Shown here piece by piece: positions 54,528-63,841 of a stretch of 64,000 bases of DNA. Position numbers and translations under genes: made by a program. Each line of letters opens with the position of its first letter. The first letter of the stretch is position 1. This stretch comes from JABAYQ01 sp049890095 (GTDB lineage Bacteria; Bacteroidota; Bacteroidia; Flavobacteriales; UBA7312): positions 310,001 to 374,000 of the forward strand of contig JBMHCD010000008.1 in the NCBI GenBank assembly GCA_049890095.1. The letters run 5' to 3'. Below the pieces are notes generated by a model. That model was given only the letters and a program-made list of their open reading frames with translations. It was not told the DNA's origin and made no database searches.

Positions 54528-55255
54528 TTTTTATAATGTTTAATCCAAAACCACTTATTAAAAAAATAAGCACCTCCTAATAAAACTCTTTTTAATTGGT
54601 CAACATTTAAAAATTGAACTAAATTTCGGTTATATACATTCTGGTATTTTTTGTTTTTGTATGATCCTGGAATTGAACAATATTGAGAATGGTAACCATA
54701 TTTAAACGATTTTTCTACTACGTTTTTTGAAAATAATCCTTTTGGAAAACATATTGAACTTACAGTAATTTCAAATAAATCTTCTAATTTTTCTTTCGAT
54801 TCTTTTAATTCTTTAATCAAATGTATTTCTGTACAATCAGCTAAATTTGGATGTGAATATGTATGACTGGATAGTTTAATAAGTTTTGTTTTTTTTAATT
54901 CTACAATTTGATTTGCAGTTAAGTAATTTTCACTGTCTATTTTATCTACAATTAAAAATAATTCAATTGGAATACTTTGTTCAACAATAAAAGGCAAGCA
55001 ATCATAAATACCCTTAAACCCATCATCAAATTGAATTTTAATTTGTTTGCTTGGCTTTGAAATATTATTTGTTATTTCAAATCCTAATGATCGGATTAGA
55101 CTAATATGTTGTTTAAAAAGGTTTAAAGAAGTGGATGTATCACAATATTTTGTTTTATCATGAATATCATGATAAAAAATTATTTTTGATTGTTCATTTC
55201 TAAAAATCCAATAATTAATAAAAGAAAATATGTTATGCACGTATTTTCTAATCAT
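54524..55255 (-). CDS. Polysaccharide deacetylase (NodB-type)
   Basis: 243 residues with a NodB fold. The metal site is visible: FDDGF near residue 75 (the TFDDG-equivalent) and SHTYSHPNL (the HxxHP-type histidine pair). The N-terminus has a basic helix without a clear cleavage site, so it may be membrane-associated or cytoplasmic. It would remove N-acetyl groups from an amino-sugar of the repeat unit. Overlaps both neighbours by 4-8 bases. Confidence 0.88.
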   Translation of the reverse strand: MIRKYVHNIFSFINYWIFRNEQSKIIFYHDIHDKTKYCDTSTSLNLFKQHISLIRSLGFEITNNISKPSKQIKIQFDDGFKGIYDCLPFIVEQSIPIELFLIVDKIDSENYLTANQIVELKKTKLIKLSSHTYSHPNLADCTEIHLIKELKESKEKLEDLFEITVSSICFPKGLFSKNVVEKSFKYGYHSQYCSIPGSYKNKKYQNVYNRNLVQFLNVDQLKRVLLGGAYFFNKWFWIKHYKK

Positions 55256-56315
55256 TTTTAGTCATTTTATTTGCTGCATTAAATAACATTTCCTTGTATA
55301 GATTAAAATTCCAATACGTATGCATTAGTTGATATCCATTTCGACAAAACTGATCAAAAACATTTTTTTGACTATAAATTAATTTCATTTTTTCACATAA
55401 ATCATTTTCGATATTACTATCAAAAATATAACCAGTTTTTTTATTTTCTATTAAATCATAATTTGCTCCTACTTTGTTATTGGACAATACAGCTAAGCCA
55501 GCCGCAAGAGCCTCATTAATAACCAAACCCCACTGTTCTTTGTTGGATGCCAAAATCAAAACATGAGCATTTTTGTATTCATCTAATAAATCTTGATCAT
55601 ATAATGCCCCTTTGAAACATATTGAATTACAAGAATATTTCTCCATCAATTCTTTAAAAAGTGGTCCATCACCAATTAAATTTAATTTTACATCTTGTTT
55701 GTGAAATGCCATTTTAAATGATTTGATGATGTATTCAATTTGTTTTAATGGTATAAACCTTCCTACAAAAATGAAAGTAAAAAAATCATTTCGATTTCTA
55801 TCTGGATCAAAGTTTAGTTTTTCAACATCAATAACCATTGGTAAAAAATGAATATTTCCTTCCTTCATTCCGTAATAAGAAAATAAATGTCTATGTGTAT
55901 TATTACCTCCAGAAAGAGCATGAATCTTACTTAATTTAAAAACGAAGTTTAAATAAAGTTTTTTTATAATCCTTTTAAAATAATTGTTTGGAATTCTTAG
56001 TTGAGTATCCGATTCTAAACCAATAGGAGTTTTATTTTTCGAAAAAATATGAATGATTAATAAAAAAATAAAATCTAATCTATCATAACCATTAAATACA
56101 ATAACATCATATTTTTTGTAATCTAAATAAATTGTTCGGATTCGATTAAATAAATTCAACTCATTAAGAAATATCTTATTGTTAAGCAATTTTGAGGATT
56201 TTGCTGAAGTTTTTCTTTGTAAAAACTTATAATCAATACCATGCTTAGAATGCACTTTAGTTATTAAATCTAAAGTGTATGAGGCTGGCTCAGTTAGATA
56301 TGAAATTATTCTCAT
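55248..56315 (-). CDS. GT4 family glycosyltransferase
   Basis: 355 residues, GT-B fold. Donor-side motifs FVGRFIPLKQIEYIIKSF, LIGDGPLF and the E-x7-E pair in EQWGLVINEALAAGLAVLSN define GT4. The acceptor side starts with IISYLTEPASYTLDLITKVH. No membrane anchor is predicted. It is one of three GT4 enzymes of the operon, overlapping the Wzy-like gene by 4 bases. Confidence 0.9.
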   Translation of the reverse strand: MRIISYLTEPASYTLDLITKVHSKHGIDYKFLQRKTSAKSSKLLNNKIFLNELNLFNRIRTIYLDYKKYDVIVFNGYDRLDFIFLLIIHIFSKNKTPIGLESDTQLRIPNNYFKRIIKKLYLNFVFKLSKIHALSGGNNTHRHLFSYYGMKEGNIHFLPMVIDVEKLNFDPDRNRNDFFTFIFVGRFIPLKQIEYIIKSFKMAFHKQDVKLNLIGDGPLFKELMEKYSCNSICFKGALYDQDLLDEYKNAHVLILASNKEQWGLVINEALAAGLAVLSNNKVGANYDLIENKKTGYIFDSNIENDLCEKMKLIYSQKNVFDQFCRNGYQLMHTYWNFNLYKEMLFNAANKMTKND

Positions 56316-57442
56316 AAACTTGTTTTAATTACCTTAGAATCATAATAAAGAAAGCCAAGCGTTAACCAAAATAAACTACTTTGAAAAAAGTTTATTCCAT
56401 TAAATGAATTTTCAAAGAAACCATTAATCATAGTATAAACTACAATAAATAACAACATTCTATAATCAGAATTAAACTTAATTCTATTTTTTAAATGTAT
56501 TAAAGATTTAAATAAAGTTCTAAACATTATAGAAAAGTAAATAGCTCCAAATATTACTCCATACTGTACAAGAGTAGATAAGTATGCATTATGAGCACCA
56601 AAATCAATAGAAACATCAGTAAAATTGATTAAGTTTTTGTCGATATATGCATAATTTTTTAACCCATAACCAAACCATAACGAGTTACTTAATGTTTCTA
56701 ATGCATATAAAATTTCATATTTTCTATTAAAAAATAATTGTTCGCTCACCAAGCGGTCAATTGTTTGAATATTACTAAATATTGTTAAAGAAATAAAAGC
56801 TCCAATTAAAGATATCAATAGGAATTTTATTAAACTAAAACGTATGATCAAAGCCAAGAATACTGCTAAAAGTGCAGATCTTGAACCTGTTGCAAGGATT
56901 ACAAATAAAAAACATATTGCTATTAAAATATTATAAAAACTTTTTTTATAATTAAATAAGAAAAGTGCAAATCCATAAACCATAATAATAGATAGTTCAT
57001 TTGGATTATAAAAGATTCCTAGATACCTGCTATCTAATGTCGGAAGACTAGAAACCAAAGATAAAAACAAAGAAGATAAAGTTATTACCTTTAAAAACAT
57101 CAAAAAGTTACTTTTAAATTTATCATATGTAAAATATATTGTACTAGTAAATAAAATAAGCTGGACAGTTTTTGCAAGAAGAAATTTAAAAGATTCAAAA
57201 TCATTTATTTCTATTAAAACGAAATATAAAATATTAAGAAGAATAATTAAAAAATAAAAATTAAATGATTTATCTAAAATGGCATTTTTAATAAAGGCAC
57301 TATTAAAAATTGTAAAAAAAGAAAAAACAGCTAATAGTATCAAAAAAATATTAGTAGCTAAACCATAATAACCAGAAACACTAAAAAGTAAATTATTTAA
57401 TAGAAAAGCATAAGCACCATATTTTTGTAATAACCTAATCAT
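56312..57442 (-). CDS. O-antigen ligase/polymerase-like membrane protein (Wzy candidate)
   Basis: 376 residues, almost entirely hydrophobic with about ten membrane segments and one larger loop (about 210-285). The conserved pattern GSRSALLAVFLALIIRFSL followed by a loop with GLKNYAYIDK and DFGAHNAYLSTLVQYG is the WzyC/O-antigen-ligase style: an Arg in RSA and a His in GAHNAYL. It likely joins repeat units in the periplasm. Wzy polymerase and WaaL ligase cannot be told apart by eye; its place in a wza/wzc operon favours Wzy. Confidence 0.8.
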   Translation of the reverse strand: MIRLLQKYGAYAFLLNNLLFSVSGYYGLATNIFLILLAVFSFFTIFNSAFIKNAILDKSFNFYFLIILLNILYFVLIEINDFESFKFLLAKTVQLILFTSTIYFTYDKFKSNFLMFLKVITLSSLFLSLVSSLPTLDSRYLGIFYNPNELSIIMVYGFALFLFNYKKSFYNILIAICFLFVILATGSRSALLAVFLALIIRFSLIKFLLISLIGAFISLTIFSNIQTIDRLVSEQLFFNRKYEILYALETLSNSLWFGYGLKNYAYIDKNLINFTDVSIDFGAHNAYLSTLVQYGVIFGAIYFSIMFRTLFKSLIHLKNRIKFNSDYRMLLFIVVYTMINGFFENSFNGINFFQSSLFWLTLGFLYYDSKVIKTSL

Positions 57443-58574
57443 TCAAATATATTGTTTGCTTTAAAAACTTACCTATAGTATTTTTAATATTATAATTCTG
57501 ATTAAATACCACTCTCTTTTTGATATGATAAAAATGCAGAATTTTTTTGGATAACTCTTTATAATCTCCTTTAGTAATTAATTGCATTTCTTTATTATCA
57601 GCACAAATTAATTCTTCAATACCTTGATTTTTTACAGCAATAAATGGAGTTCCTGTTGACCAACTTTCTAGATAAACACAGCCAAGAGCTTCATAAAAAG
57701 ATGGTAAAACAAACAAACTCAAATCATTATAAAAATCATTTAGTTTATCATGATTTATGGAATCAATAAATTTTACATTAAGCATGTTGTTTTTTGCTAC
57801 GTATTCTTTGCATATTTTTAATGTCGGACCCTCTCCTACAAAAACACATTCTATGTCATAATTGGAATATTTATTATTAATTAATTCTATTGATTTAATT
57901 AATGTCATTTGATCTTTCAATGGCCAAAAATTAGCAACACAACCTATCTTAAATGTTAAAAGCGTATTATTTAGAGGGTAAAATTTAGAAGTATCAACAC
58001 CATTATATAATATGCAAGATCTTTGCTTTATTTGTGGAACTATATTGATTAAATTATCTAAAACTTTTTGACTTACACCAAGATGTAAATCAACAAATAA
58101 ATAATCTTTTAAAAAACGATACTTAATCCATTTATTTTGTATTGTTTTTAATAATTTAATTCTACCAGTTTTAAATTGAAGAACATCTAAAGCATGATGT
58201 TGTAATATAGTTTTACAATTATACTTCTTCTTAATGTTTTTTAAAAAATGTAAACTAGGGTAATTAATATGACCATGAACCACAGATTCACTTGTAATCA
58301 TAATTTTCTTTTTTGTAAGAAATTGATTAAACCTTATTTGATTTAAAAAATTAAAAAAACCTGGAAAAAAAAAGGATGGAAAATCAATTAATCTGAAAAC
58401 CTCACATTTGATTCCATTGATTTCATAACTTTTATTTTTTGAAAAAAAAGAACATAATATAATTACTAATACATCATCATCAATTTGTTTATTTATTTCA
58501 ATAGATTGATCAAGTAAATATGACCCTCGAAAACTTTTTTGATTCGGAAAAAAAGGTGTTAAAAACAAATACAT
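57435..58574 (-). CDS. GT4 family glycosyltransferase
   Basis: 379 residues, GT-B fold. Donor half: GCVANFWPLKDQMTLIKSI, FVGEGPTLKICKEY and the E-x7-E pair in FYEALGCVYLESWSTGTPFI. The acceptor half is aromatic-rich near the N-terminus and has the HGHINYPSLHFL segment. Its ATG shares one base with the galE stop (TAATG), and it overlaps the Wzy-like gene by 8 bases. Confidence 0.9.
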   Translation of the reverse strand: MYLFLTPFFPNQKSFRGSYLLDQSIEINKQIDDDVLVIILCSFFSKNKSYEINGIKCEVFRLIDFPSFFFPGFFNFLNQIRFNQFLTKKKIMITSESVVHGHINYPSLHFLKNIKKKYNCKTILQHHALDVLQFKTGRIKLLKTIQNKWIKYRFLKDYLFVDLHLGVSQKVLDNLINIVPQIKQRSCILYNGVDTSKFYPLNNTLLTFKIGCVANFWPLKDQMTLIKSIELINNKYSNYDIECVFVGEGPTLKICKEYVAKNNMLNVKFIDSINHDKLNDFYNDLSLFVLPSFYEALGCVYLESWSTGTPFIAVKNQGIEELICADNKEMQLITKGDYKELSKKILHFYHIKKRVVFNQNYNIKNTIGKFLKQTIYLND

Positions 58575-59578
58575 TAATCAAGTTTTTGTTTATTTTTTTC
58601 CCAATTCCATGCATCTATCATGGCCTTTTCAACAGAAAATTTTGCCTTCCATCCTAAAATAGTATTTGCTTTATCACAAGAAGAAAATATAGACTCTACA
58701 TCCCCATCTCTTCGCTCAACCACTTTTTTATTTAATGAAATATTATTCGAATTCTCAAAAATATCAATTGCTTCAAAAACACTTAAACCATTTCCTGTGC
58801 CTATATTAAAAATAAATTTCCCTGTATTCGAACACAAAAAATCGAGAGCCTTAACATGAGATAATGCAAGGTCTTGAACATGAATATAATCTCTTATACA
58901 ACTCCCGTCTTTTGTATTATAATCATTCCCAAAAATTAACAATTCCTTTCTTTCACCTGCGGCTACGGCAGTCATAATAGGAACTAAATTAGTTAAATTA
59001 TCATCCGACAAATCTCCAATGAGTGAAGTTTCATGAGAGCCTATTGGATTAAAATATCTTAGTGAAACAGAATTTAAATTTGATTGCTGAAGGAGTTCTT
59101 CACATATTTGTTTAGTCTCAGCATAAGGCGAAGGTGGAATTCCAAATTTTGTTGTTTCATCAACAGGTAATTTTTCTGGTTGACCGTATACTGTGCATGA
59201 AGAAGAAAATATCAGTTTATTAATGTTGTGAAGCTTACATAACTTAATAACATTTTTCATTGAATTTACATTATTAGAATAGTATTTATTAGGATTTTTT
59301 ACAGATTCAGCAACTGATTTAAACGCTGCAAAATGAATTAAAGCTTCAACATTATCATATTGATTAACTACCTCATTCATTGCGTTAAAATCAGTGCAGT
59401 CTAACAAATGAAAGTTAAGAGAATTTATATTGCATATTTTTTTTATTCCTTCTAAGTTTAAATAAGATGAATTTGAAAAGTTATCAAAAATTATTGGCTC
59501 ATAGCCTGCGTTTAACAACTCAACTACAGAATGTGAACCAATATAACCTGCTCCTCCTGTTATTATAATCTTTTTCAT
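58574..59578 (-). CDS. galE: UDP-glucose 4-epimerase GalE
   Basis: Interconverts UDP-glucose and UDP-galactose (or their N-acetyl forms). 334 residues from the ATG at 59578; an upstream TTG would add one residue only. Extended SDR: NAD loop GGAGYIGS at 8-15, the catalytic serine in SSSCTVYG near 125-132 and Y152/K156 (YAETK). Later NIGTGNGLSVFEAI and DGDVESIF support GalE. It supplies the galactose-type donor for the operon's glycosyltransferases. The preceding gene's stop and this start share one base (TGATG). Confidence 0.94.
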   Translation of the reverse strand: MKKIIITGGAGYIGSHSVVELLNAGYEPIIFDNFSNSSYLNLEGIKKICNINSLNFHLLDCTDFNAMNEVVNQYDNVEALIHFAAFKSVAESVKNPNKYYSNNVNSMKNVIKLCKLHNINKLIFSSSCTVYGQPEKLPVDETTKFGIPPSPYAETKQICEELLQQSNLNSVSLRYFNPIGSHETSLIGDLSDDNLTNLVPIMTAVAAGERKELLIFGNDYNTKDGSCIRDYIHVQDLALSHVKALDFLCSNTGKFIFNIGTGNGLSVFEAIDIFENSNNISLNKKVVERRDGDVESIFSSCDKANTILGWKAKFSVEKAMIDAWNWEKNKQKLD

Positions 59579-60726
59579 CAAGAAAGTAATTTTAAAAATA
59601 ATTCTTTATCAAAAGGTTGATAAAACTCTTTGGATGCTTTAGTTTGTTTATCTAAAAGTTGCTGATAAAAATTATTATCGTACAGTTTAATTAAAGCATC
59701 AAAAAAGTCTATTTCTGTATATGGAAAATTAAAATCATTTTCAAATAAACAAAAATCTGTGCAAAATCGGGTAAAAAGAGATGGAATACCATTGCATAAA
59801 CCATCAAAAACCATTGTTGAATATTCTGTTAAGTGAAGACTGCAAGTAGCAAAACATTCTTCATTAGATTTTGGAGAATCTAAAACAAATTTAAATTTAT
59901 ATAATTCAGAAATGTCAATACAATTATCAAATCTTGGATGATGTCTTAAATAAAAATTAACATTTAATTGTTTTTGTTCTACCATTTTAAACAATTTAAT
60001 TGTTTCGTTTAATAGCAGTAAATTAGTTGACAATGAATGACTATTAGTAAATTGAAGAGAAAATAAAATATTTCCATTAAACTCCAATTTCTTATCTCCA
60101 TAATTTCTAATAGGGCCTCCTACAACAATTGCATTGTTTTTAAAATAATCTCCCCCATCGATATTTACGAGTTGTTGCTTTACTTTTTGACCATGAATCA
60201 AAACCTTAACTTTATTTTTAATCAAGTTAGGAGCTATTTCATTATTCAGAAAATAACCTTCATATTTATTTGATATTACTCCATGCTGATAATCATAAAT
60301 ATTTGCTTGATTAAATACATTTTTTAAAAAATGTTGCATACTTTGAGATATGGTTATAATATTTTTCACATTATTTTTTTTAATAAATAGGAAAGACAAA
60401 AGTTTTCCTATTTTTTCATCCTTTAAATAAGTATTGGTTTGCCAAAAAAATAACCGTCTAAAAAAAAGTATAATTAAAAAGAAAAAATCAAATTTTATAG
60501 CATCCTTATTTCTTTCAGTTCTTGAAATAAAATTTGGCTCTTCAATCAATAAATAGGTAATATTATTTTGTTTGCATGTTTCTAATAATAAATCGAGAGA
60601 TCTAATTTTATTAGAACCAATATTAAAATGTTGAGGGTAATAAAATAAAACATCAATTGTTTTATTGGTTAAAAAAGAATTATAAAATTGAAAAAATGAA
60701 ATAAATAAATTAGAAAATTTTGTCAA
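59578..60726 (-). CDS. Putative glycosyltransferase-like protein of unknown family
   Basis: 382 residues; I cannot place it in a family. A GT-B or glycerophosphotransferase-like fold is suggested by YQHGVIS (about 145-151), HHPRFDN and TEYSTMVFDGLCNGIPS, which resemble the H-G, H-P-R and E/S-T-M pattern of CDP-glycerol transferases and polysialyl or capsule transferases. No signal peptide. The start must be the TTG at 60726, because the wzc stop codon lies in the same frame 9 bases upstream and the next ATG is about 125 codons inside. Its position directly after wzc suggests an early step of glycan assembly. Function is inference only. Confidence 0.6.
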   Translation of the reverse strand: MTKFSNLFISFFQFYNSFLTNKTIDVLFYYPQHFNIGSNKIRSLDLLLETCKQNNITYLLIEEPNFISRTERNKDAIKFDFFFLIILFFRRLFFWQTNTYLKDEKIGKLLSFLFIKKNNVKNIITISQSMQHFLKNVFNQANIYDYQHGVISNKYEGYFLNNEIAPNLIKNKVKVLIHGQKVKQQLVNIDGGDYFKNNAIVVGGPIRNYGDKKLEFNGNILFSLQFTNSHSLSTNLLLLNETIKLFKMVEQKQLNVNFYLRHHPRFDNCIDISELYKFKFVLDSPKSNEECFATCSLHLTEYSTMVFDGLCNGIPSLFTRFCTDFCLFENDFNFPYTEIDFFDALIKLYDNNFYQQLLDKQTKASKEFYQPFDKELFLKLLS

Positions 60727-60735
60727 GATGATATA

Positions 60736-63072
60736 CTATGAATTTGATTGACTACCTTCTTCATTAACGTAATAATTATAATAATTATAATTATATCCGT
60801 ACCCATAATTGTACCCATATCCTAAGGTATATTCTGCATCATTTAACACTAAACAAATATTTTTAATTTTTTTAGTTTGATACATTTCATTAATATAGGA
60901 TAGAAAATCCCCTTTAGTATAATTCTGTCGAATAACGTACAAAGTTAAATCTGATTTATCCATAAGTGTTAAAGCATCTGAAACTAAGCAAATTGGAGGA
61001 GAATCAATGATAACATAATCGAATCTTTGTTTAAGATCATCAATCAGATTAGTCATCAAATGGTTTTCTAAAAGTTCTGCAGGGTTTGGTGGATTAGGAC
61101 CAGAGTTTATAAAACTCAAATTTTTGAAATCTGTTTTCAAAATTAATTCATCAATACTAATCGATCCAGAAAGATAGTTTGACAAACCTGAAGAATTATC
61201 TTTTTCAAAAACTTTATAAATTCTTGGCTTCCTTAAATCGGCACCAATTATGATTGTTTTTTTATCTGCAATAGAATATAAAGATGCTAAGTTTTCTGCA
61301 CAAAATGTCTTTCCTTCACCACTAATCGAAGAAGTTAACAATATAACTTTTCCTGTCTCATTATTATTTTCAATTAAAAATTCGATATTTAATTTTAGAT
61401 TTCTAAAGCTTTCTGAAATAGTTGATTTTGAATTTTTCAATACAATAAGTTCATCTCCTCCAAAGTTTTTACCTACTGAACCAATAAATGGGATATCAGT
61501 TATTTTCTTTATATCCCCCAGGGTCATTATAGAATTATTAATTGTTTGTTTTAAGGTAAAAAATAGAGTTGGTAAAATGAGTGCCAAAATAACAGCAATT
61601 AGATAATTTTGTCTAGTATTTGGACTAACTAGTTTCCCATTTTGAATTAAAGCTGGTTCTAAAACTTTTGCATTTGCAATATTGCTAGCTGAAAGTAAAC
61701 CTGTTTCTGTTCTTTTTTGCATTAGAAATAAATAAATACTTTCAGACAATTTATAATGTCGTTCAATATTTATTAATTGTCTTTCTACATATGGTAAACT
61801 ATTAATAATATTTTCTGAAAGTTCAATTCTGCTATTTATATCATCCAAAAATATCTGATTAGTTCTTTTTTGTCCCTTTATAGATTCAAGTATTTTTTGT
61901 TTAATATTTTGAATTTTTAAATTGATATTATTCTTTAAAGGATTATTTAATGTTCCTTCAGGATCCAAAAGATTAGCTTCAATTTGAAGAGACACAAGCT
62001 CTTCTGATAACTTAGAAATTAAAGGGTTGTCTATTCCATAGACTGATGGAACTATAATATCTGTATATGTATTTTTTTTAAGTAAAAACTCCTCTAAATA
62101 GGCAAAATATTTTTGTTCGATTATTACCTTTGATTTATCTAATTGTAAATCATTAATTTTTTGATAAAACCGTTCTGAATCCTTATCAACTTCAGAAATT
62201 TTATTATTCTTTTTAAAATCTTGTAATTTAATTTCAATTTTACTTAATGAATCTTTAATTTCAACAATTTGAGAATCAATAAACTTCAATGTATTATCTG
62301 AAGATTTATTTTTGTAATTGAGATTATCTTGAATGTACATTTCTGCAAGCTTATTTAAAAAAGCTGTTTCTTTAGCCAAATCTTCGCCCTGAATACTCAA
62401 ATTTAAAATAGATGCATCTTTATACAAACGATCAACAACTAACTTAGCCTTGTACTTTTTAGTTATTGGATGAAGACTTGTCCATTTTACTACAGTTAAA
62501 GGATAATAATTAATAGTTTCGTCTAAGACAAAATTTTCATTAAATAAAATTTTAAAGTGTCCTTCTCCATAACTGATGAATTCATCAAAACTATACTTTA
62601 CAAAGTCTTTATCATCAATGCTAATTGAAAAATGTTTCTTGTCAATTACTTTTATAACCGCTTTTAATCCATAGTTTTTTTCCAAATTGTAAGGAACAAA
62701 AGTTATAGGTCTAAAATTATAGGTTTCGACTGTTTTTATATCCCCTTGAATAAAGTACGATATATTAAAATTGAGTTCATCTAACGTTTTATATATTAAT
62801 GGATAAGAAGATAAAAATGAAATTTCATCCGTAAAATTAATATTAGATAGAGTTGGATCGTCTATAAAATCAGATAAGGGATTTAAATTATTTTCATTGG
62901 ATTGTATATGTATTGTTAAATTATTGAAATAACTTTCATTAGAGTATCTGTTAAATAATAATGCTACAAAAAGAAATAAAAAAAGATTGATAACAAACCA
63001 GTACCAATTTTCTCGTAGAACATGGATAATTTTATATACCGAAAAAAAATCTTCTTGTTGAAATTTAGACAT
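60736..63072 (-). CDS. wzc: Polysaccharide co-polymerase / tyrosine autokinase Wzc
   Basis: Controls chain length and export of the polysaccharide. 778 residues: N-terminal Wzz/chain-length domain between two membrane segments (about 20-40, WFVINLFLFLFVALLFNRY; and about 490-510), a long periplasmic coiled coil, then a BY-kinase with Walker A SGEGKT near 580, Walker A' GADLRKPR and Walker B VIIDSPP. The last 30 residues are tyrosine-rich (GYGYNYGYGYNYNYYNYY), the autophosphorylated tail. It starts directly behind wza. Confidence 0.94.
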   Translation of the reverse strand: MSKFQQEDFFSVYKIIHVLRENWYWFVINLFLFLFVALLFNRYSNESYFNNLTIHIQSNENNLNPLSDFIDDPTLSNINFTDEISFLSSYPLIYKTLDELNFNISYFIQGDIKTVETYNFRPITFVPYNLEKNYGLKAVIKVIDKKHFSISIDDKDFVKYSFDEFISYGEGHFKILFNENFVLDETINYYPLTVVKWTSLHPITKKYKAKLVVDRLYKDASILNLSIQGEDLAKETAFLNKLAEMYIQDNLNYKNKSSDNTLKFIDSQIVEIKDSLSKIEIKLQDFKKNNKISEVDKDSERFYQKINDLQLDKSKVIIEQKYFAYLEEFLLKKNTYTDIIVPSVYGIDNPLISKLSEELVSLQIEANLLDPEGTLNNPLKNNINLKIQNIKQKILESIKGQKRTNQIFLDDINSRIELSENIINSLPYVERQLINIERHYKLSESIYLFLMQKRTETGLLSASNIANAKVLEPALIQNGKLVSPNTRQNYLIAVILALILPTLFFTLKQTINNSIMTLGDIKKITDIPFIGSVGKNFGGDELIVLKNSKSTISESFRNLKLNIEFLIENNNETGKVILLTSSISGEGKTFCAENLASLYSIADKKTIIIGADLRKPRIYKVFEKDNSSGLSNYLSGSISIDELILKTDFKNLSFINSGPNPPNPAELLENHLMTNLIDDLKQRFDYVIIDSPPICLVSDALTLMDKSDLTLYVIRQNYTKGDFLSYINEMYQTKKIKNICLVLNDAEYTLGYGYNYGYGYNYNYYNYYVNEEGSQSNS

Positions 63073-63813
63073 TTAATTATTTGTTTGAGATATCAATATA
63101 TATAAAGAAATGGTTGAAAGTAAAATAGATATTGCTGAACTCAAATTATTTAAAACAATAAATCTTTTTTTAACAGGAAGGACAAAAACAATATCATTAG
63201 TTTCTAAATAAAAATTTGGGTTTTTAGAAACACTAGGATCACTTAGGTCAAGATAATTAATTAAGGATTTACCTTCATTAAAACTAATAATTTTAATTTT
63301 TTTTCGATTAGCTTCCATATTAAACCCTCCTGCTAAACTTATAGCATCTAAAATGTTTAATTTTTTATTTTGAACTAAAAACTTTCCTGGACTAGCAACT
63401 TCACCTAAAACATTTATTTCAAAATTTAATTGATTAACTTTTACAGATGGATTTTGCAAAAATTTAGATGAAAGATCTGCTATATCTTTTTCTGCTTGCA
63501 TAAAAGTTTTACCTTCTAAATAAACTTCTCCTATCAAAGGCAATGAAACAAAACCAGAATCATTTATGGTATAACCATCTAAATATGGGTTATAAAATTG
63601 TGAATTATTGACTTTCTTATTAAATAAATCATACTCAGACGGAGTACTTGTATGAATAATTACACTTATCAAGTCTCCCTTTTGAAGTTTTTTTGCATAC
63701 TTAAAACTAGAATATGTAATATCTTTTTTAGATGAAAAAAGATCAATATCCTTAGTTGTTATACACGAAGTCAAAGAAAAAAAAACTAATAAAAGTGAAA
63801 AATATCTTAACAT
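63073..63813 (-). CDS. wza: Polysaccharide export outer-membrane lipoprotein Wza
   Basis: Outer-membrane channel for the polysaccharide. 246 residues, shorter than E. coli Wza (379). Lipoprotein signal with FSLTSC, the lipidated cysteine C17; poly-export domain (about 40-115) with GDLISVIIHTSTPSEYDLF and LPLIGEVYLEGKT, one SLBB domain (about 125-205), and a C-terminal hydrophobic segment (SSAISILLSTISLYILI). The short form with a terminal helix is common in this phylum. First gene of the 13-gene operon, with a promoter box 19 bases upstream. Confidence 0.92.
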   Translation of the reverse strand: MLRYFSLLLVFFSLTSCITTKDIDLFSSKKDITYSSFKYAKKLQKGDLISVIIHTSTPSEYDLFNKKVNNSQFYNPYLDGYTINDSGFVSLPLIGEVYLEGKTFMQAEKDIADLSSKFLQNPSVKVNQLNFEINVLGEVASPGKFLVQNKKLNILDAISLAGGFNMEANRKKIKIISFNEGKSLINYLDLSDPSVSKNPNFYLETNDIVFVLPVKKRFIVLNNLSSAISILLSTISLYILISQTNN

Positions 63814-63832
63814 ATAAATTAATCCGTTTCAA

Positions 63833-63840
63833 CAAATATA
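63833..63840 (-). promoter_or_regulatory. -7 box of the exopolysaccharide operon
   Basis: Minus strand TATATTTG, full TAnnTTTG match, ending 19 bases before the wza ATG. No clear TTG at -33. Confidence 0.6.
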
Positions 63841-63841
63841 G

